NCBI RefSeq assembly: GCF_026340655.1
Contig: NZ_JAPEOZ010000001.1
Location: 4,464,001 to 4,528,000, forward strand
Direction: 5' to 3'
DNA length: 64,000 nt
Origin: Streptomyces sp. NBC_01275
GTDB lineage: Bacteria > Actinomycetota > Actinomycetes > Streptomycetales > Streptomycetaceae
Shown: positions 25,283-33,599 of the stretch, one piece after another
Layout: every line of letters starts with the position of its first letter
How positions within the stretch are numbered: the first letter of the stretch is position 1
The notes under the pieces: generated by a model
The model's database searches: none
The model's input: only the letters and a program-made list of their open reading frames with translations
What the model was told of the DNA's origin: nothing
Program-made: the position numbers and the translations under genes

Positions 25283-27085
25283 CTACTGCACGATCGTGAT
25301 CCGGTTCGTCGCCGGCGGGGTGATCGGCGCGGCGGCCGAGGAGTTGGCCAGCAGGTACTGCTCCAGGGCCGCGAGGTCGTCGCTGCCGACGAGGTCGTTC
25401 GTGCCCTGGCCCAGCGTGGTGAAGCCGTCGCCGCCGCCCGCGAGGAAGCTGTTGGTCGCGACGCGGTAGGTGGCGGCCGGGTCGATCGCCGTGCCGTTGA
25501 CCTTGACGGAGTCCGTGACGACACGGTCGGCGCCGGTCTTCGTCAGGTCCAGGGTGTACGTCAGGTTGGCGGACGGCTGGAGGATCTTCGGCGCGCTCGC
25601 GTTCGTCCCGCTCACCTGCTCCTTGAGGACCTGGATCAGCTGGGCGCCGGTGAAGTCCTGCAGGTTCACGGTGTTGGAGAACGGCTGCACGGTGAAGCCC
25701 TCGGCGTACGTCACCACGCCGTCGCCCTCACTGCCCTTGGCCGTGTAGGTCAGACCGGCCCGGACGCCGCCCGGGTTCATCAGCGCGAGGTCGGTCTCGG
25801 CGTCCAGCTCCTTGCCGTACCAGAGCTGCGCGTCCGCGATCAGGTCGCCCATCGGGGACTCGGTGCCCGTGTTCGGGACGTCGGCGGAGATGTAGCCGAT
25901 CGCGCGGTTGCCGACCGGGGCCGCCAGGGTGTTCCACTTGCTGATCAGCTCGGTCATGTCCGGCGCCTTGGCGACGGTCCGGGTGACCACGTGGTTCGCC
26001 GACTTCACCGCCGTACGCGCGATGTCACCGGTGAAGCGGTCGTACGTCAGCGTGGTGTCCGTGTACAGCCGGCCGAAGGACGCGGCCGAGGTGACCGTGC
26101 GCGGCTTGCCCGAGGGGTCCGGGATCGTGCACGCGTACGCGGCGTGCGTGTGGCCGGTGACCAGCGCGTCCACCTGCGGGGTGATGTTCTTGGCGATGTC
26201 GACGATCGGGCCGGAGACGCCGTCGCCCGCGCCCGGGGAGTCGCAGTTGTAGTTGTAGGAGGACGAGGCCGGGAGGCCGCCCTCGTGGATGAGCGCCACG
26301 ATCGACTTCACGCCCTGCCTCTGCAGCACCTTGGCGTACTTGTTGATCGTCTCGACCTCGTCCTTGAACTTCAGGCCCTTGACGCCCTCGGCGGAGACGA
26401 CGCCGGGGGTGCCCTCCAGCGTCACGCCGATGAAGCCGATCTTGACGTCCTTCTTCTTCCAGACGAAGTACGGCTTCAGGATCGGCTTGCCGGTCTTCTC
26501 GTCCAGGACGTTGGCCGCCAGGTACGGGAAGTCGGCGCCCTGGAACTTCTTGTCCGTGTAGCAGCCGGCCGTCGGGTGGCAGCCGCCGTTCTGCAGACGG
26601 GCCAGTTCCCTCGCGCCCTCGTCGAACTCGTGGTTGCCGACGGACGTGACGTCCAGGTCCAGCTTGTTCAGCGCCTCGATCGTGGGCTCGTCGTGGAAGA
26701 GGCCCGAGATCAGCGGGGACGCGCCGACCATGTCGCCGCCGGCCGCGGTGATGGAGTACGCGTTGCTCTTGCGGGCCTCGCGCAGATGCGTGGCGAGGTA
26801 CTCCACACCGCCCGCGTCGATCGTCTTCGTCGTGCCGTCCGCCTGGAGTTCGGTGACCCGGCCGGAGGAGCCCGACGGGGGCTCGAGGTTGCCGTGCAGA
26901 TCGTTGAACGACAGCAGCTGCACGTCCTGGTAGCGGCTCGGCAGCGGCTTGGAGTGCTTGGCGTCGTGCGCGTCCGCCGGGAGGGCGGCGGCCAGAGCGC
27001 CCGCGGTGGCGAGCGTGGCGGCGGCAGCGACCATGCGATACGTACGACGTCTGCGGCTGAGGTACGACTGGGATGTGGCTGGCAT
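25283..27085 (-). CDS. Secreted 5'-nucleotidase / UshA-like metallophosphatase
   Basis: A 600-aa exported enzyme that dephosphorylates nucleotides. It has a signal peptide with a basic start and a hydrophobic run (about 18-37, ending ADAHDAKH). The metallophosphatase domain is at about 48-360 with motifs DLHGN, GGDMVGASP, GNHEFDEG and VTGHTHA. The C-terminal substrate-binding domain (about 385-590) has the nucleotidase pattern (MNPGGVRAGL, NSFLAGGGDGFTTL). The ATG at 27085 follows GGGGGG. It may scavenge phosphate or nucleosides; I saw no clear PHO box in 27086-27241. Confidence 0.92.
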   Translation of the reverse strand: MPATSQSYLSRRRRTYRMVAAAATLATAGALAAALPADAHDAKHSKPLPSRYQDVQLLSFNDLHGNLEPPSGSSGRVTELQADGTTKTIDAGGVEYLATHLREARKSNAYSITAAGGDMVGASPLISGLFHDEPTIEALNKLDLDVTSVGNHEFDEGARELARLQNGGCHPTAGCYTDKKFQGADFPYLAANVLDEKTGKPILKPYFVWKKKDVKIGFIGVTLEGTPGVVSAEGVKGLKFKDEVETINKYAKVLQRQGVKSIVALIHEGGLPASSSYNYNCDSPGAGDGVSGPIVDIAKNITPQVDALVTGHTHAAYACTIPDPSGKPRTVTSAASFGRLYTDTTLTYDRFTGDIARTAVKSANHVVTRTVAKAPDMTELISKWNTLAAPVGNRAIGYISADVPNTGTESPMGDLIADAQLWYGKELDAETDLALMNPGGVRAGLTYTAKGSEGDGVVTYAEGFTVQPFSNTVNLQDFTGAQLIQVLKEQVSGTNASAPKILQPSANLTYTLDLTKTGADRVVTDSVKVNGTAIDPAATYRVATNSFLAGGGDGFTTLGQGTNDLVGSDDLAALEQYLLANSSAAAPITPPATNRITIVQ

Positions 27086-27241
27086 GCGCCCCCCTGGAAT
27101 CGGCTGAAGTAGGTGGCCCCGTCCGGCGCAGCCTAGAGTCAACGCGCGTAGCGCGACAGGGGGTTCAGGGTTACATCCTGGTTTCCCTTTGCCCTCCTCT
27201 TTGCCCCCACTTTGCGGCGCCCTCCCCTTACCCTCGTACGC

Positions 27242-28168
27242 ATGACCAGCGACGACACCGCACGGACCCACGGCTCCCGATCCATCGAGACCCACTCCGC
27301 GCTCTCCCCCGAACAGACCGAGGCCGTCCTCGACCTGCTCGCGGAGGCCGCCGAAAGCGACGGCCAGCAGGCGGTGTCCGAACAGGGCCGGCTGCAGCTG
27401 CGCGGCGGCGCCCGCGAGGGCGTCTCCCATCTGGTCCTCACCGTCGGCGCCGAACTCGTCGGCTACGCCCAGTTGGAGGACACCGACCCGGTCGAGGCCC
27501 CGGCCGCCGAGCTGGTCGTGCACCCCTCGTACCGAGGGCACGGGCACGGCCGCGCCCTCGGCTCCGCCCTGCTCGCCGCCTCCGGCAAACGGCTGCGGGT
27601 GTGGGCCCACGGCGGCCACTCCGCCGCCCGGCACCTCGCCCAGGTCCTCGGACTGACCCTGTTCCGCGAACTGCGCCAGATGCGGCGACCCCTGAGCGGC
27701 CTCGACCTGCCGGACCCGGTGCTGCCGGCCGACGTGACCGTCCGGGCCTTCGTCCCCGGCCAGGACGACACCGCCTGGCTCGCCGTCAACTCCGCCGCCT
27801 TCGCCCACCACCCCGAGCAGGGTTCCCTCACCCAACGCGACCTCGACGACCGCAAGGCCGAGCCCTGGTTCGACCCCGCCGGCTTCTTCCTCGCCTTCCG
27901 CGGCGAGCAGCTGGTCGGCTTCCACTGGACGAAGGTCCACGCCGAGGAGGGACTCGGCGAGGTGTACGTCCTCGGCGTCGCCCCCGGTGTGCAGGGCGGC
28001 GGGCTCGGCAAGGCCCTCACCACGATCGGCCTGCGGCATCTCGCGGCCCAGGGACTCCCCACGGCGATGCTCTATGTCGACGCCGACAACAAGGCCGCGG
28101 TGTCGGTGTACGAGAGGCTGGGGTTCCTCACCCATGAGACGGACCTGATGTACCGGTCCGAGACGTGA
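27242..28168 (+). CDS. mshD: Mycothiol synthase
   Basis: A 308-aa enzyme that acetylates Cys-GlcN-Ins with acetyl-CoA, the last step of mycothiol synthesis. It has two tandem GNAT domains: the N-terminal half (about 1-150) with HPSYRGHGHGRALG, and the active C-terminal half (about 160-308) with VLGVAPGVQGGGLGKAL and LYVDADNKAAVSVYERLGF. Length and both motifs fit MshD. It diverges from the nucleotidase. The upstream 40 nt are pyrimidine-rich with three CTTTGC repeats. Confidence 0.93.
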   Translation: MTSDDTARTHGSRSIETHSALSPEQTEAVLDLLAEAAESDGQQAVSEQGRLQLRGGAREGVSHLVLTVGAELVGYAQLEDTDPVEAPAAELVVHPSYRGHGHGRALGSALLAASGKRLRVWAHGGHSAARHLAQVLGLTLFRELRQMRRPLSGLDLPDPVLPADVTVRAFVPGQDDTAWLAVNSAAFAHHPEQGSLTQRDLDDRKAEPWFDPAGFFLAFRGEQLVGFHWTKVHAEEGLGEVYVLGVAPGVQGGGLGKALTTIGLRHLAAQGLPTAMLYVDADNKAAVSVYERLGFLTHETDLMYRSET

Positions 28169-28193
28169 GTCCTGAGCGGGGTGCGAGGTGACC

Positions 28194-28228
28194 GGGGTCC
28201 GGGGTCCGGGGTCCGGGGTCCGGGGTCC
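28194..28228. repeat. Five perfect 7-bp repeats (GGGGTCC)
   Basis: Five uninterrupted GGGGTCC units lie 26 bp past the mshD stop. They give five G4 runs on the + strand, so G-quadruplex formation is possible. Copy number may vary between strains. Confidence 0.85.
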
Positions 28229-28240
28229 TGGTGACCGTCC

Positions 28241-28320
28241 CTGGGGGCTGCCGCCCCCAGCCCCCGCTTCGGCCCTGAACGGGCCTCGTCCTCAATCGCC
28301 GGACGGGCTGAAGGATGCAG
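28241..28320. repeat. Hairpin plus common streptomycete extragenic element
   Basis: An 8-bp hairpin (CTGGGGGC/GCCCCCAG, 28241-28260) is followed by a sequence containing CCTCAATCGCCGGACGGGCT, a form I recognise as recurring in Streptomyces intergenic regions. It lies between the convergent mshD and membrane-protein genes and probably ends both transcripts. The last codons and stop of the membrane-protein gene (28292-) lie inside it. Confidence 0.6.
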
Positions 28321-29083
28321 ACCGGCGTGGGGAGAGCCCCCGCGTGGAGAGGCCTCGCAGAAAAAGCCCCCGCAACGGCTCCGGTGTCCACAGCGCGCTC
28401 AGCGCCGCCGTCACGCCCAGCACCGCCGCCCATCGCACCTGCGTCGCCACCCAGTACGGCTCCCCCGGCAGTCCCAGCAGGCCCCACCGCTCCGGGACCA
28501 GTACCGTCACCGCGGCCGCGATCGTCAGCCAGGTCGCCGTTCCCCTGCCCGTCTCCGCCGTGTCCGTGAAGCGGACGGCGGTCGTCGCGAGGGCCAGGGC
28601 CAGGGCGGCCATGGCCGCCGCCTCCAGCGTGGCCGGGCCCAGCGGGGGGCGGGTCGGGGCCGGTATGAGGAGCACGGCCGCCGTCCACCACAGGACGGTG
28701 AGCGGGGTGATCAGGACCAGCCGCAGGACGGTGCGGGCCGGGCGGGCGAACGGTGTCGTCGCGCTGGTGTTGCGGGCCGGGTCGTCGAGCAGGAAGGCCA
28801 GGCCGAGCGCGCCGGCCAGCGCGGTGAGCCGCAGGACGAACCATCCGAGGCCGTCGCCCGGCGCCCGGTCCGGCAACCGGGTGGTGCCCGCGAGCAGCAG
28901 GCCCAGCGCACCGGCCCCGGCCAGCGCCCGCCAGGGCAGGGAACGCCACACCAGCGGCGCCAGGGATCGGAGCAGGACCCCGGAGACCTCCCTTCTCCCC
29001 GCCTTGCCCTCTTTCTCTGCTCCTGGCTCTTTCTCTGCTCCTGGCTCCCTCTCTGCTCCTGGCTCTTTCTCTACTCCTCGCAC
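28292..29083 (-). CDS. Polytopic membrane protein of the ABC-2 operon
   Basis: A 263-aa membrane protein, probably a third component of the transporter encoded upstream. The first 25 residues carry PGAEKE/PGAERE repeats, followed by about six hydrophobic spans. The GTG at 29083 overlaps the upstream gene by 13 bp, so translation is likely coupled. The C-terminus SFSPSGD is encoded by the repeated extragenic element at 28241-28320, so the native end may have been replaced. No enzymatic motif. Confidence 0.75.
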   Translation of the reverse strand: MRGVEKEPGAEREPGAEKEPGAEKEGKAGRREVSGVLLRSLAPLVWRSLPWRALAGAGALGLLLAGTTRLPDRAPGDGLGWFVLRLTALAGALGLAFLLDDPARNTSATTPFARPARTVLRLVLITPLTVLWWTAAVLLIPAPTRPPLGPATLEAAAMAALALALATTAVRFTDTAETGRGTATWLTIAAAVTVLVPERWGLLGLPGEPYWVATQVRWAAVLGVTAALSALWTPEPLRGLFLRGLSTRGLSPRRSASFSPSGD

Positions 29084-30729
29084 TTCTCCGCCTCCTCGGG
29101 CACCGGGACGCCCAGCAGCTTCGCCGCCTCGGCCGTCGTCGTGTTCGCGGACGTCAGTTCCGTCCAGTGGGCCTTGACCCGGGCGGTCACGTCCGCGCGC
29201 GGGCGGTCCAGCAGTTCGCGGACCACCGCCGTCTGGCGGGCCGTCAGGCTCAGCGGGTTCGTCGGGGCCAGGACCACGCCCGAGCCCTCGGTGCTGTCGT
29301 CCAGGCGCAGGTTCTTGAAGGTCTGCAACGGGGTGGGGTCGGCGCCCAGCGCCAGCCACATGGTCGTGACGTTGCGGGCGTCGCACGCGTCCAGGGCCGC
29401 CGCCTCCGTGCCCATCACGACGACCGAGGCGACGCCGACGGCGAACTCGGGGACGCGATTGCCGCCCCAGCGGGTGCCGACCGTCACCTCCTGCGGGGTG
29501 GCGGAGGAGGCCAGGGTGCTGTCGGACTCGATGCCGCCGCTGAGGTCGACGCGCTGGCGGACCGTCAACGGCGCCTTCGCCGCCGCGCCTCCCGCCAGGG
29601 ACTGGACGCGGTCGACGACGTCGGCCCAGTCGGAGCGCACGACGCTCCACTCAGGGAAGGAGCAGTACGTCGAGCCGTCGTACGTCGTGCACGACTGGAC
29701 CTTCTGCGGGGTCTCGGACGCCGTCCTGCGCGCCGCGTCGAGGGCCGATGCGTCCCGCGGGTACTGGCCGATCGCGCCCGCCACGGTGGCCGCGAGGGCG
29801 AGGGCGCCCGCCGTCTTCACGGCTCGGTTGCGGCCGCCGGACAGCAGGAGTGCCGCGCAGGCCAGCAGGACGCACAGGGCCGCCACATACAGCGCGTGCC
29901 AGGCGGCGGGGCGGCCGATCAGGTCCGAGGGGACCGGATCGCCGTTGGTGTCCGCGCCGAAAATCGTCGGGGAGAGCCAGCCCGCCCAGCCGCCCTCGTC
30001 GACGGACGCGGACGCGGTGATGACGAGCAGATACCCGGCGACGACGAACACCATGGCGGCCAGGGGAGAGGGCGCCAGCCGGGCCAGCAGGACGCCCAGG
30101 ACTCCGGACGCCAGGATGCTCAGCGGTCCGAGGGCCAGTTCGCCGAAGGAGCCGTGGCCGATCGCGCCGGGCTTCAGCGCCGCCCGGGTGAACTCCGCCC
30201 CGACGGCGACCGCGGTGAGCGCCGCGAACGGGACCACGGAGAGCACATGGGCGAGGGTGCGCCGCCAGGGATCCATGGCCAGGACGTCGAACTGCTGGAC
30301 CGTGCCGTTCTTCCGCGAGCGCAGAGTCGCCGAGTTGACGCAGACGAGCAGGGCGATGCCGAGCAGCAGGGGCGACTCCTGGGTGTCTCGGTCGACCATG
30401 TTGAGGATGGGGAAGTCGTTCATGCCCTCCTCGTGGGCCAGCCGCCAGACGACCAGCGCGATGTAGAGGGCGAGGAAGAACAGCACCGGGATCTGCAGGA
30501 ACAGCTCGCGCGTCTCGAACCGGGCGAGGGCCAGGACGGCGGCGGCGCGGCGGGCCTCGGTCGGGGACGAGGGCGGGGACGAGGGCGGGGACTGGGACGG
30601 GGAATGGGGCGGGGACTGGGGGAGCTCGGTGGAGGATTCCATGACCGGAGAGGCCGAAGTGACCGCAGAGGCCGAAGTGACCGCAGAGGCCTGGGAGGCC
30701 TGGGGGCCCTGGGAAGCCGAGGTGCTCAT
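29071..30729 (-). CDS. ABC-2 type transporter permease-like protein
   Basis: A 552-aa membrane protein. A low-complexity Ser/Pro N-terminus (about 1-55, [10 protein letters not shown]) precedes about six spans (residues 75-310, first around LFLQIPVLFFLALYIALVVW), and then a large extracytoplasmic domain (about 330-552) that is mostly soluble. It overlaps the ATPase gene as ATGA, supporting an ABC transporter assignment. The soluble C-terminal domain is unusual for ABC-2 permeases and may bind substrate. The exact family is not recognised. Confidence 0.78.
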   Translation of the reverse strand: MSTSASQGPQASQASAVTSASAVTSASPVMESSTELPQSPPHSPSQSPPSSPPSSPTEARRAAAVLALARFETRELFLQIPVLFFLALYIALVVWRLAHEEGMNDFPILNMVDRDTQESPLLLGIALLVCVNSATLRSRKNGTVQQFDVLAMDPWRRTLAHVLSVVPFAALTAVAVGAEFTRAALKPGAIGHGSFGELALGPLSILASGVLGVLLARLAPSPLAAMVFVVAGYLLVITASASVDEGGWAGWLSPTIFGADTNGDPVPSDLIGRPAAWHALYVAALCVLLACAALLLSGGRNRAVKTAGALALAATVAGAIGQYPRDASALDAARRTASETPQKVQSCTTYDGSTYCSFPEWSVVRSDWADVVDRVQSLAGGAAAKAPLTVRQRVDLSGGIESDSTLASSATPQEVTVGTRWGGNRVPEFAVGVASVVVMGTEAAALDACDARNVTTMWLALGADPTPLQTFKNLRLDDSTEGSGVVLAPTNPLSLTARQTAVVRELLDRPRADVTARVKAHWTELTSANTTTAEAAKLLGVPVPEEAEKCEE

Positions 30730-31595
30730 GCCGTCACCTCCGTGCTCTCGCCGTCGAGGGCCAGCAGATAGCCGTCTTCCAGGGTGGGTTCGAGCAGGTC
30801 GGCGCCCGTCGGCGGGTCGCCGACGTTGCGGAAGGAGCCGGCGCCGGTGCGCCAGCCGGCCTTGGCGTTCGGATCGCGTTCCGTGCCGCTCCAGACCCGG
30901 CCGGCGGCGCGGGCCGTGAGGTCGGCGGGGGTGCCTTCGAAGTGGACACGGCCATGGGCCAGGACCACGACCCGGTGGCAGAGCATCGCCACGTCCTCCG
31001 TCTGGTGGGTGGACAGCAGCACAGTGCGGCCCTCGCCCGCCTGGGCGATCAACTCCCTGAAACGCATGCGCTGTTCGGGGTCGAGGCCGACGGTCGGCTC
31101 GTCCAGGACGAGGAAGCCGGGGTCGCCGACGAGGGCGGCGGCGAGCGCGACGCGCTGCAGCATTCCGCCGGACAGCCGCTTGAGCCGCTTGCCGCGCACG
31201 TCCGCGAGGTCGACGGCGTCCAGCACGCGCCGCACCTCGCGATGGCGGGCGCCGCGGTCCGTCGCCTCCTTCAGGATCGCCACGTAGTCGACGAACTCGA
31301 AGGCCGTGAACTCCGGGTGGAATCCGGGAGTCTGGGGCAGATAGCCGAGCTCGCGACGCAGGGCGAGGCGACCGGCGGCGGTGCCGGGGTCGTGGCCGAG
31401 GGCCGTGAACTCGCCCCCGTCGGGCGGCACCGCGGTGGCCAGCACCCGCAACAGGGTGGTCTTTCCCGCGCCGTTGGGACCGAGCAGCCCGGTCACGCCC
31501 CGGGTCAGCCGCAGCGAGACCCCGTCGAGGGCATGGGTACCGCCGTAGCGCAGGGACAGGCCGGTGGCCGTCAGGGTGGTGGGTGCGGTGGTCAT
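30726..31595 (-). CDS. ABC transporter ATP-binding protein
   Basis: A 289-aa ATPase that powers the permease encoded downstream. Walker A GPNGAGKTTLLR (about 37-48), Q-loop LGYLPQTPGF, signature LSGGMLQR, Walker B FLVLDEPTVGLDP and H-loop STHQTED are all intact. It is first of a three-gene operon with overlapping ends. The C-terminal 70 residues form a regulatory extension. The 256 bp upstream, holding an 18-bp repeat, separates it from the sigma/anti-sigma operon on the same strand. Confidence 0.9.
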   Translation of the reverse strand: MTTAPTTLTATGLSLRYGGTHALDGVSLRLTRGVTGLLGPNGAGKTTLLRVLATAVPPDGGEFTALGHDPGTAAGRLALRRELGYLPQTPGFHPEFTAFEFVDYVAILKEATDRGARHREVRRVLDAVDLADVRGKRLKRLSGGMLQRVALAAALVGDPGFLVLDEPTVGLDPEQRMRFRELIAQAGEGRTVLLSTHQTEDVAMLCHRVVVLAHGRVHFEGTPADLTARAAGRVWSGTERDPNAKAGWRTGAGSFRNVGDPPTGADLLEPTLEDGYLLALDGESTEVTA

Positions 31596-31778
31596 GCGGA
31601 ACTCCAGGTCGTCCGGTGGGCGGGCGAGGTCGAAGGGCGGTGGACGGCGAAGCGCCTGCCGCGGACAGGGGCGCGGGTCGGGCTGGTCGTCCGCGAAGAG
31701 GTCCGGCCTCCGGTCCGATGGACTGCTGACGACGACGCCGCCGTACCGCAGCCCGGGCCGGTGACCGTCGGGAACGGC

Positions 31779-31830
31779 GTCGGCGATGTCAGTGCTGTCG
31801 GCGATGTCAGTGCTGTCGGCGATGTCGGCG
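31779..31830. repeat. 18-bp tandem repeat, 2.9 copies
   Basis: Units at 31779-31796 and 31797-31814 are identical (GTCGGCGATGTCAGTGCT), followed by a partial third. They lie in the non-coding gap between the anti-sigma stop and the ABC ATPase start. Nothing else is recognised in 31596-31851. Confidence 0.8.
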
Positions 31831-31851
31831 ATACCGCCGCTGCCCGCGGTG

Positions 31852-32691
31852 TCACAGCGCGCCCCCGTCCGTGAAGCCGCCCACCGGGCGGGCGTCGAAG
31901 CGGTCGCGTGCCTTGTAGAGCAGCAGGGCGGCGAGGGCCGCGACCGCCGCCGCGGCCGACTGTCCGGCCGTCGTGAAGGGGGAGAGCGCGGTGGACGTGT
32001 CCGGGGCCTGTGCCGTCAGCAGCAGCGTCAGCCAGCCGCCGGTGACCAGCGAATGCGCCAGGACCGGGCCCAGCCGCGAGGTCAGCGCGAGAGCCGTCGC
32101 GGTGAGGGCGAGCGCGGGCAGCAGCCAGGCCAGGGCGAGCAGCCCGTACCCCGGAAGGGCCAGGGTCGCCAGGCCGTTGAGGGCCAGGCCCGCGGTGAGC
32201 ACCGCGACCGTGCGGATCATCAGCAGCCGGAAGCCGTGCAGCGGGGCGACCACCGCCATCTCGTACGTCGGGTCGAGGGTCGGCCCGAAGGACAGGGCGA
32301 CGCCGGCGAGCGGAAGCAGCGGGGCGAGCGCGAGGAACAGCGCGGGCCGGCCCACCACATGCACGGCCAGCACGGTCGTGCCCAGCAGGAGCAGCACCGC
32401 CAGCAGCCAGGACCGGCGCAGTATCGGGGTCGCCGTCAGCAGCCGGGCGGTGTGGTCGGCCACGCCGAGCCGCACCAGCAGCCGCTCGAACAGGCCCTGG
32501 CGCGGCGCGTCCAGCTCCGCGTCCAGCCGCTCCCAGCCGGCGTCCAGCGCCACCGGGTCGGTGCTGTGCGCGAGCCGGGCCCGGCACTGCGCGCACCCGG
32601 TGAGATGCGTGTCGGCGGACCACAGCAGGGGCGGCGCCAGCGTGCCCTGCGCGTACGCCCGCAGATCCTCTTCAGCCACGTGCCACGTCAT
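31852..32691 (-). CDS. Zinc-binding anti-sigma factor, membrane-bound
   Basis: A 279-aa protein. The N-terminus has the zinc anti-sigma (ZAS) motif H-x3-C-x2-C (HLTGCAQC, about residues 29-36), which binds ECF sigma factors. About six hydrophobic spans follow (residues 93-260), an unusually large membrane domain for this family. It is the last gene of an operon with the ECF sigma gene and a 71-aa gene, joined by ATGA overlaps, so it is the likely partner of that sigma factor. Confidence 0.85.
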   Translation of the reverse strand: MTWHVAEEDLRAYAQGTLAPPLLWSADTHLTGCAQCRARLAHSTDPVALDAGWERLDAELDAPRQGLFERLLVRLGVADHTARLLTATPILRRSWLLAVLLLLGTTVLAVHVVGRPALFLALAPLLPLAGVALSFGPTLDPTYEMAVVAPLHGFRLLMIRTVAVLTAGLALNGLATLALPGYGLLALAWLLPALALTATALALTSRLGPVLAHSLVTGGWLTLLLTAQAPDTSTALSPFTTAGQSAAAAVAALAALLLYKARDRFDARPVGGFTDGGAL

Positions 32692-32903
32692 GCCAGCGCC
32701 TCCTTCAGCCGCTCGGCCCCCACGCCTGCGCGCGGACCGCCCCCGCTTATGTCCCGCCGTCTCACGATCACGGCCTCCTCAAGCCCGTCGGGCCCCTGAG
32801 ATCCCCCGGGTCCATCAGGTCCCCCGGGACCCTCGGAACCCTCGGCCGCCGGCGACGGTCCCCCGCGCTCGCGCAGGCCGCCCCCGTTCTCGTACCGCCT
32901 CAT
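32688..32903 (-). CDS. 71-aa Gly/Pro-rich protein between sigma and anti-sigma genes
   Basis: A small gene overlapping both neighbours by ATGA, so it must be translated as part of the operon. The product is disordered and rich in Gly, Pro and Asp (GPGGPDGPGGSQGPDG), with a basic patch (VIVRRRD) and a C-terminus ERLKEALA that resembles the sigma factor's last residues (KQLREALA). The 15 bp around the two gene junctions are identical (32688-32702 and 32900-32914), which suggests the gene arose by local duplication and expansion. Function unknown; it may modulate the sigma/anti-sigma pair. Confidence 0.7.
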   Translation of the reverse strand: MRRYENGGGLRERGGPSPAAEGSEGPGGPDGPGGSQGPDGLEEAVIVRRRDISGGGPRAGVGAERLKEALA

Positions 32904-33442
32904 GCCAGCGCCTCTCGCAGTTGCTTGCGGGCTCGCAGGGCCCGTGTCTTGACCGTGCCGGGCGGGATGCCGAGCAGGACGGCAGCCTCCCGGGTGGTGA
33001 GCCCGTCGATGACGGTGGCCTGAAGGACGGCCCGCAGCTCCGGTGAGAGGCGGGTGAGGGCGCCGGCGAGGTCCCCGTGCTCCACCCCCGCGAGCACGCG
33101 CTCCTCCGCCGACGCCTCGTCGCGATGGCGCAGCCGGGCCAGCGCCTGGCGCAGCCGGCCGCGCGCACCGTCGCCGCGCACCGCGTCGACCAGCCGCCGC
33201 GCGCCGATGCGCCACAGCCAGCCCGCCACGTCGCCCTCCTCGCGATATCGGGCGGTGCCGCGCCACACCGCGAGGAACGTCTCCTGTACGACGTCGTCGA
33301 CTATCCCGGCGTCGGCGCAGCGGCTGCGCATGCGCGCGGTCAGCCACGGCGCGTACCGCCGGTACAGCTCCTCGAAGGCGTGACGGTCCCCGTCCGCCGC
33401 GATGGCTCGCAGCAGCTCCCCGTCGCTTCTCGTTTCGCTCAC
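32900..33442 (-). CDS. ECF RNA polymerase sigma factor
   Basis: A 180-aa sigma-70-like protein. Region 2 is at about 20-90 (EELYRRYAPWL, DDVVQETFLAVWR) and region 4 at about 125-178 (RLSPELRAVLQATVIDG, TTREAAVLLGIPPGTVKTRALRARKQL, the helix-turn-helix). A GTG start follows GAGGGG at short range. It heads the operon with the 71-aa protein and the zinc anti-sigma. Its target promoters cannot be read off, and no nearby autoregulated site is obvious. Confidence 0.92.
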   Translation of the reverse strand: MSETRSDGELLRAIAADGDRHAFEELYRRYAPWLTARMRSRCADAGIVDDVVQETFLAVWRGTARYREEGDVAGWLWRIGARRLVDAVRGDGARGRLRQALARLRHRDEASAEERVLAGVEHGDLAGALTRLSPELRAVLQATVIDGLTTREAAVLLGIPPGTVKTRALRARKQLREALA

Positions 33443-33547
33443 ATCCCCTCATCGGACGAGCCCTGCCGATCGGTTCACGACTCGGCGACCCAATTTTCGA
33501 GGCCCGGAAAAGCGCCGGCGTCCCGGCCGGCCCTTGACTTCCACCAC

Positions 33548-33599
33548 CTCCTTCCACCACCCTTTCACTACTCAATTAGTGAAAGGGTGGTGGAAGGAG
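33548..33599. promoter_or_regulatory. 52-bp palindrome covering the gntR start
   Basis: Perfect 23-bp arms (33548-33570 and 33577-33599) around CTCAAT. The right arm contains the candidate GTG starts of gntR at 33587 and 33590, and ends on the G of the one at 33599. It could be a repressor operator, with the gntR product as autoregulator, and the transcript would form a stable hairpin over the start codon. The left flank repeats CTTCCACCAC directly. Confidence 0.7.

Noticed and set aside
30560..30620. G-rich run with quadruplex potential
   Set aside because: It encodes the Ser/Pro-rich tail of the permease-like protein, so composition is explained by coding.
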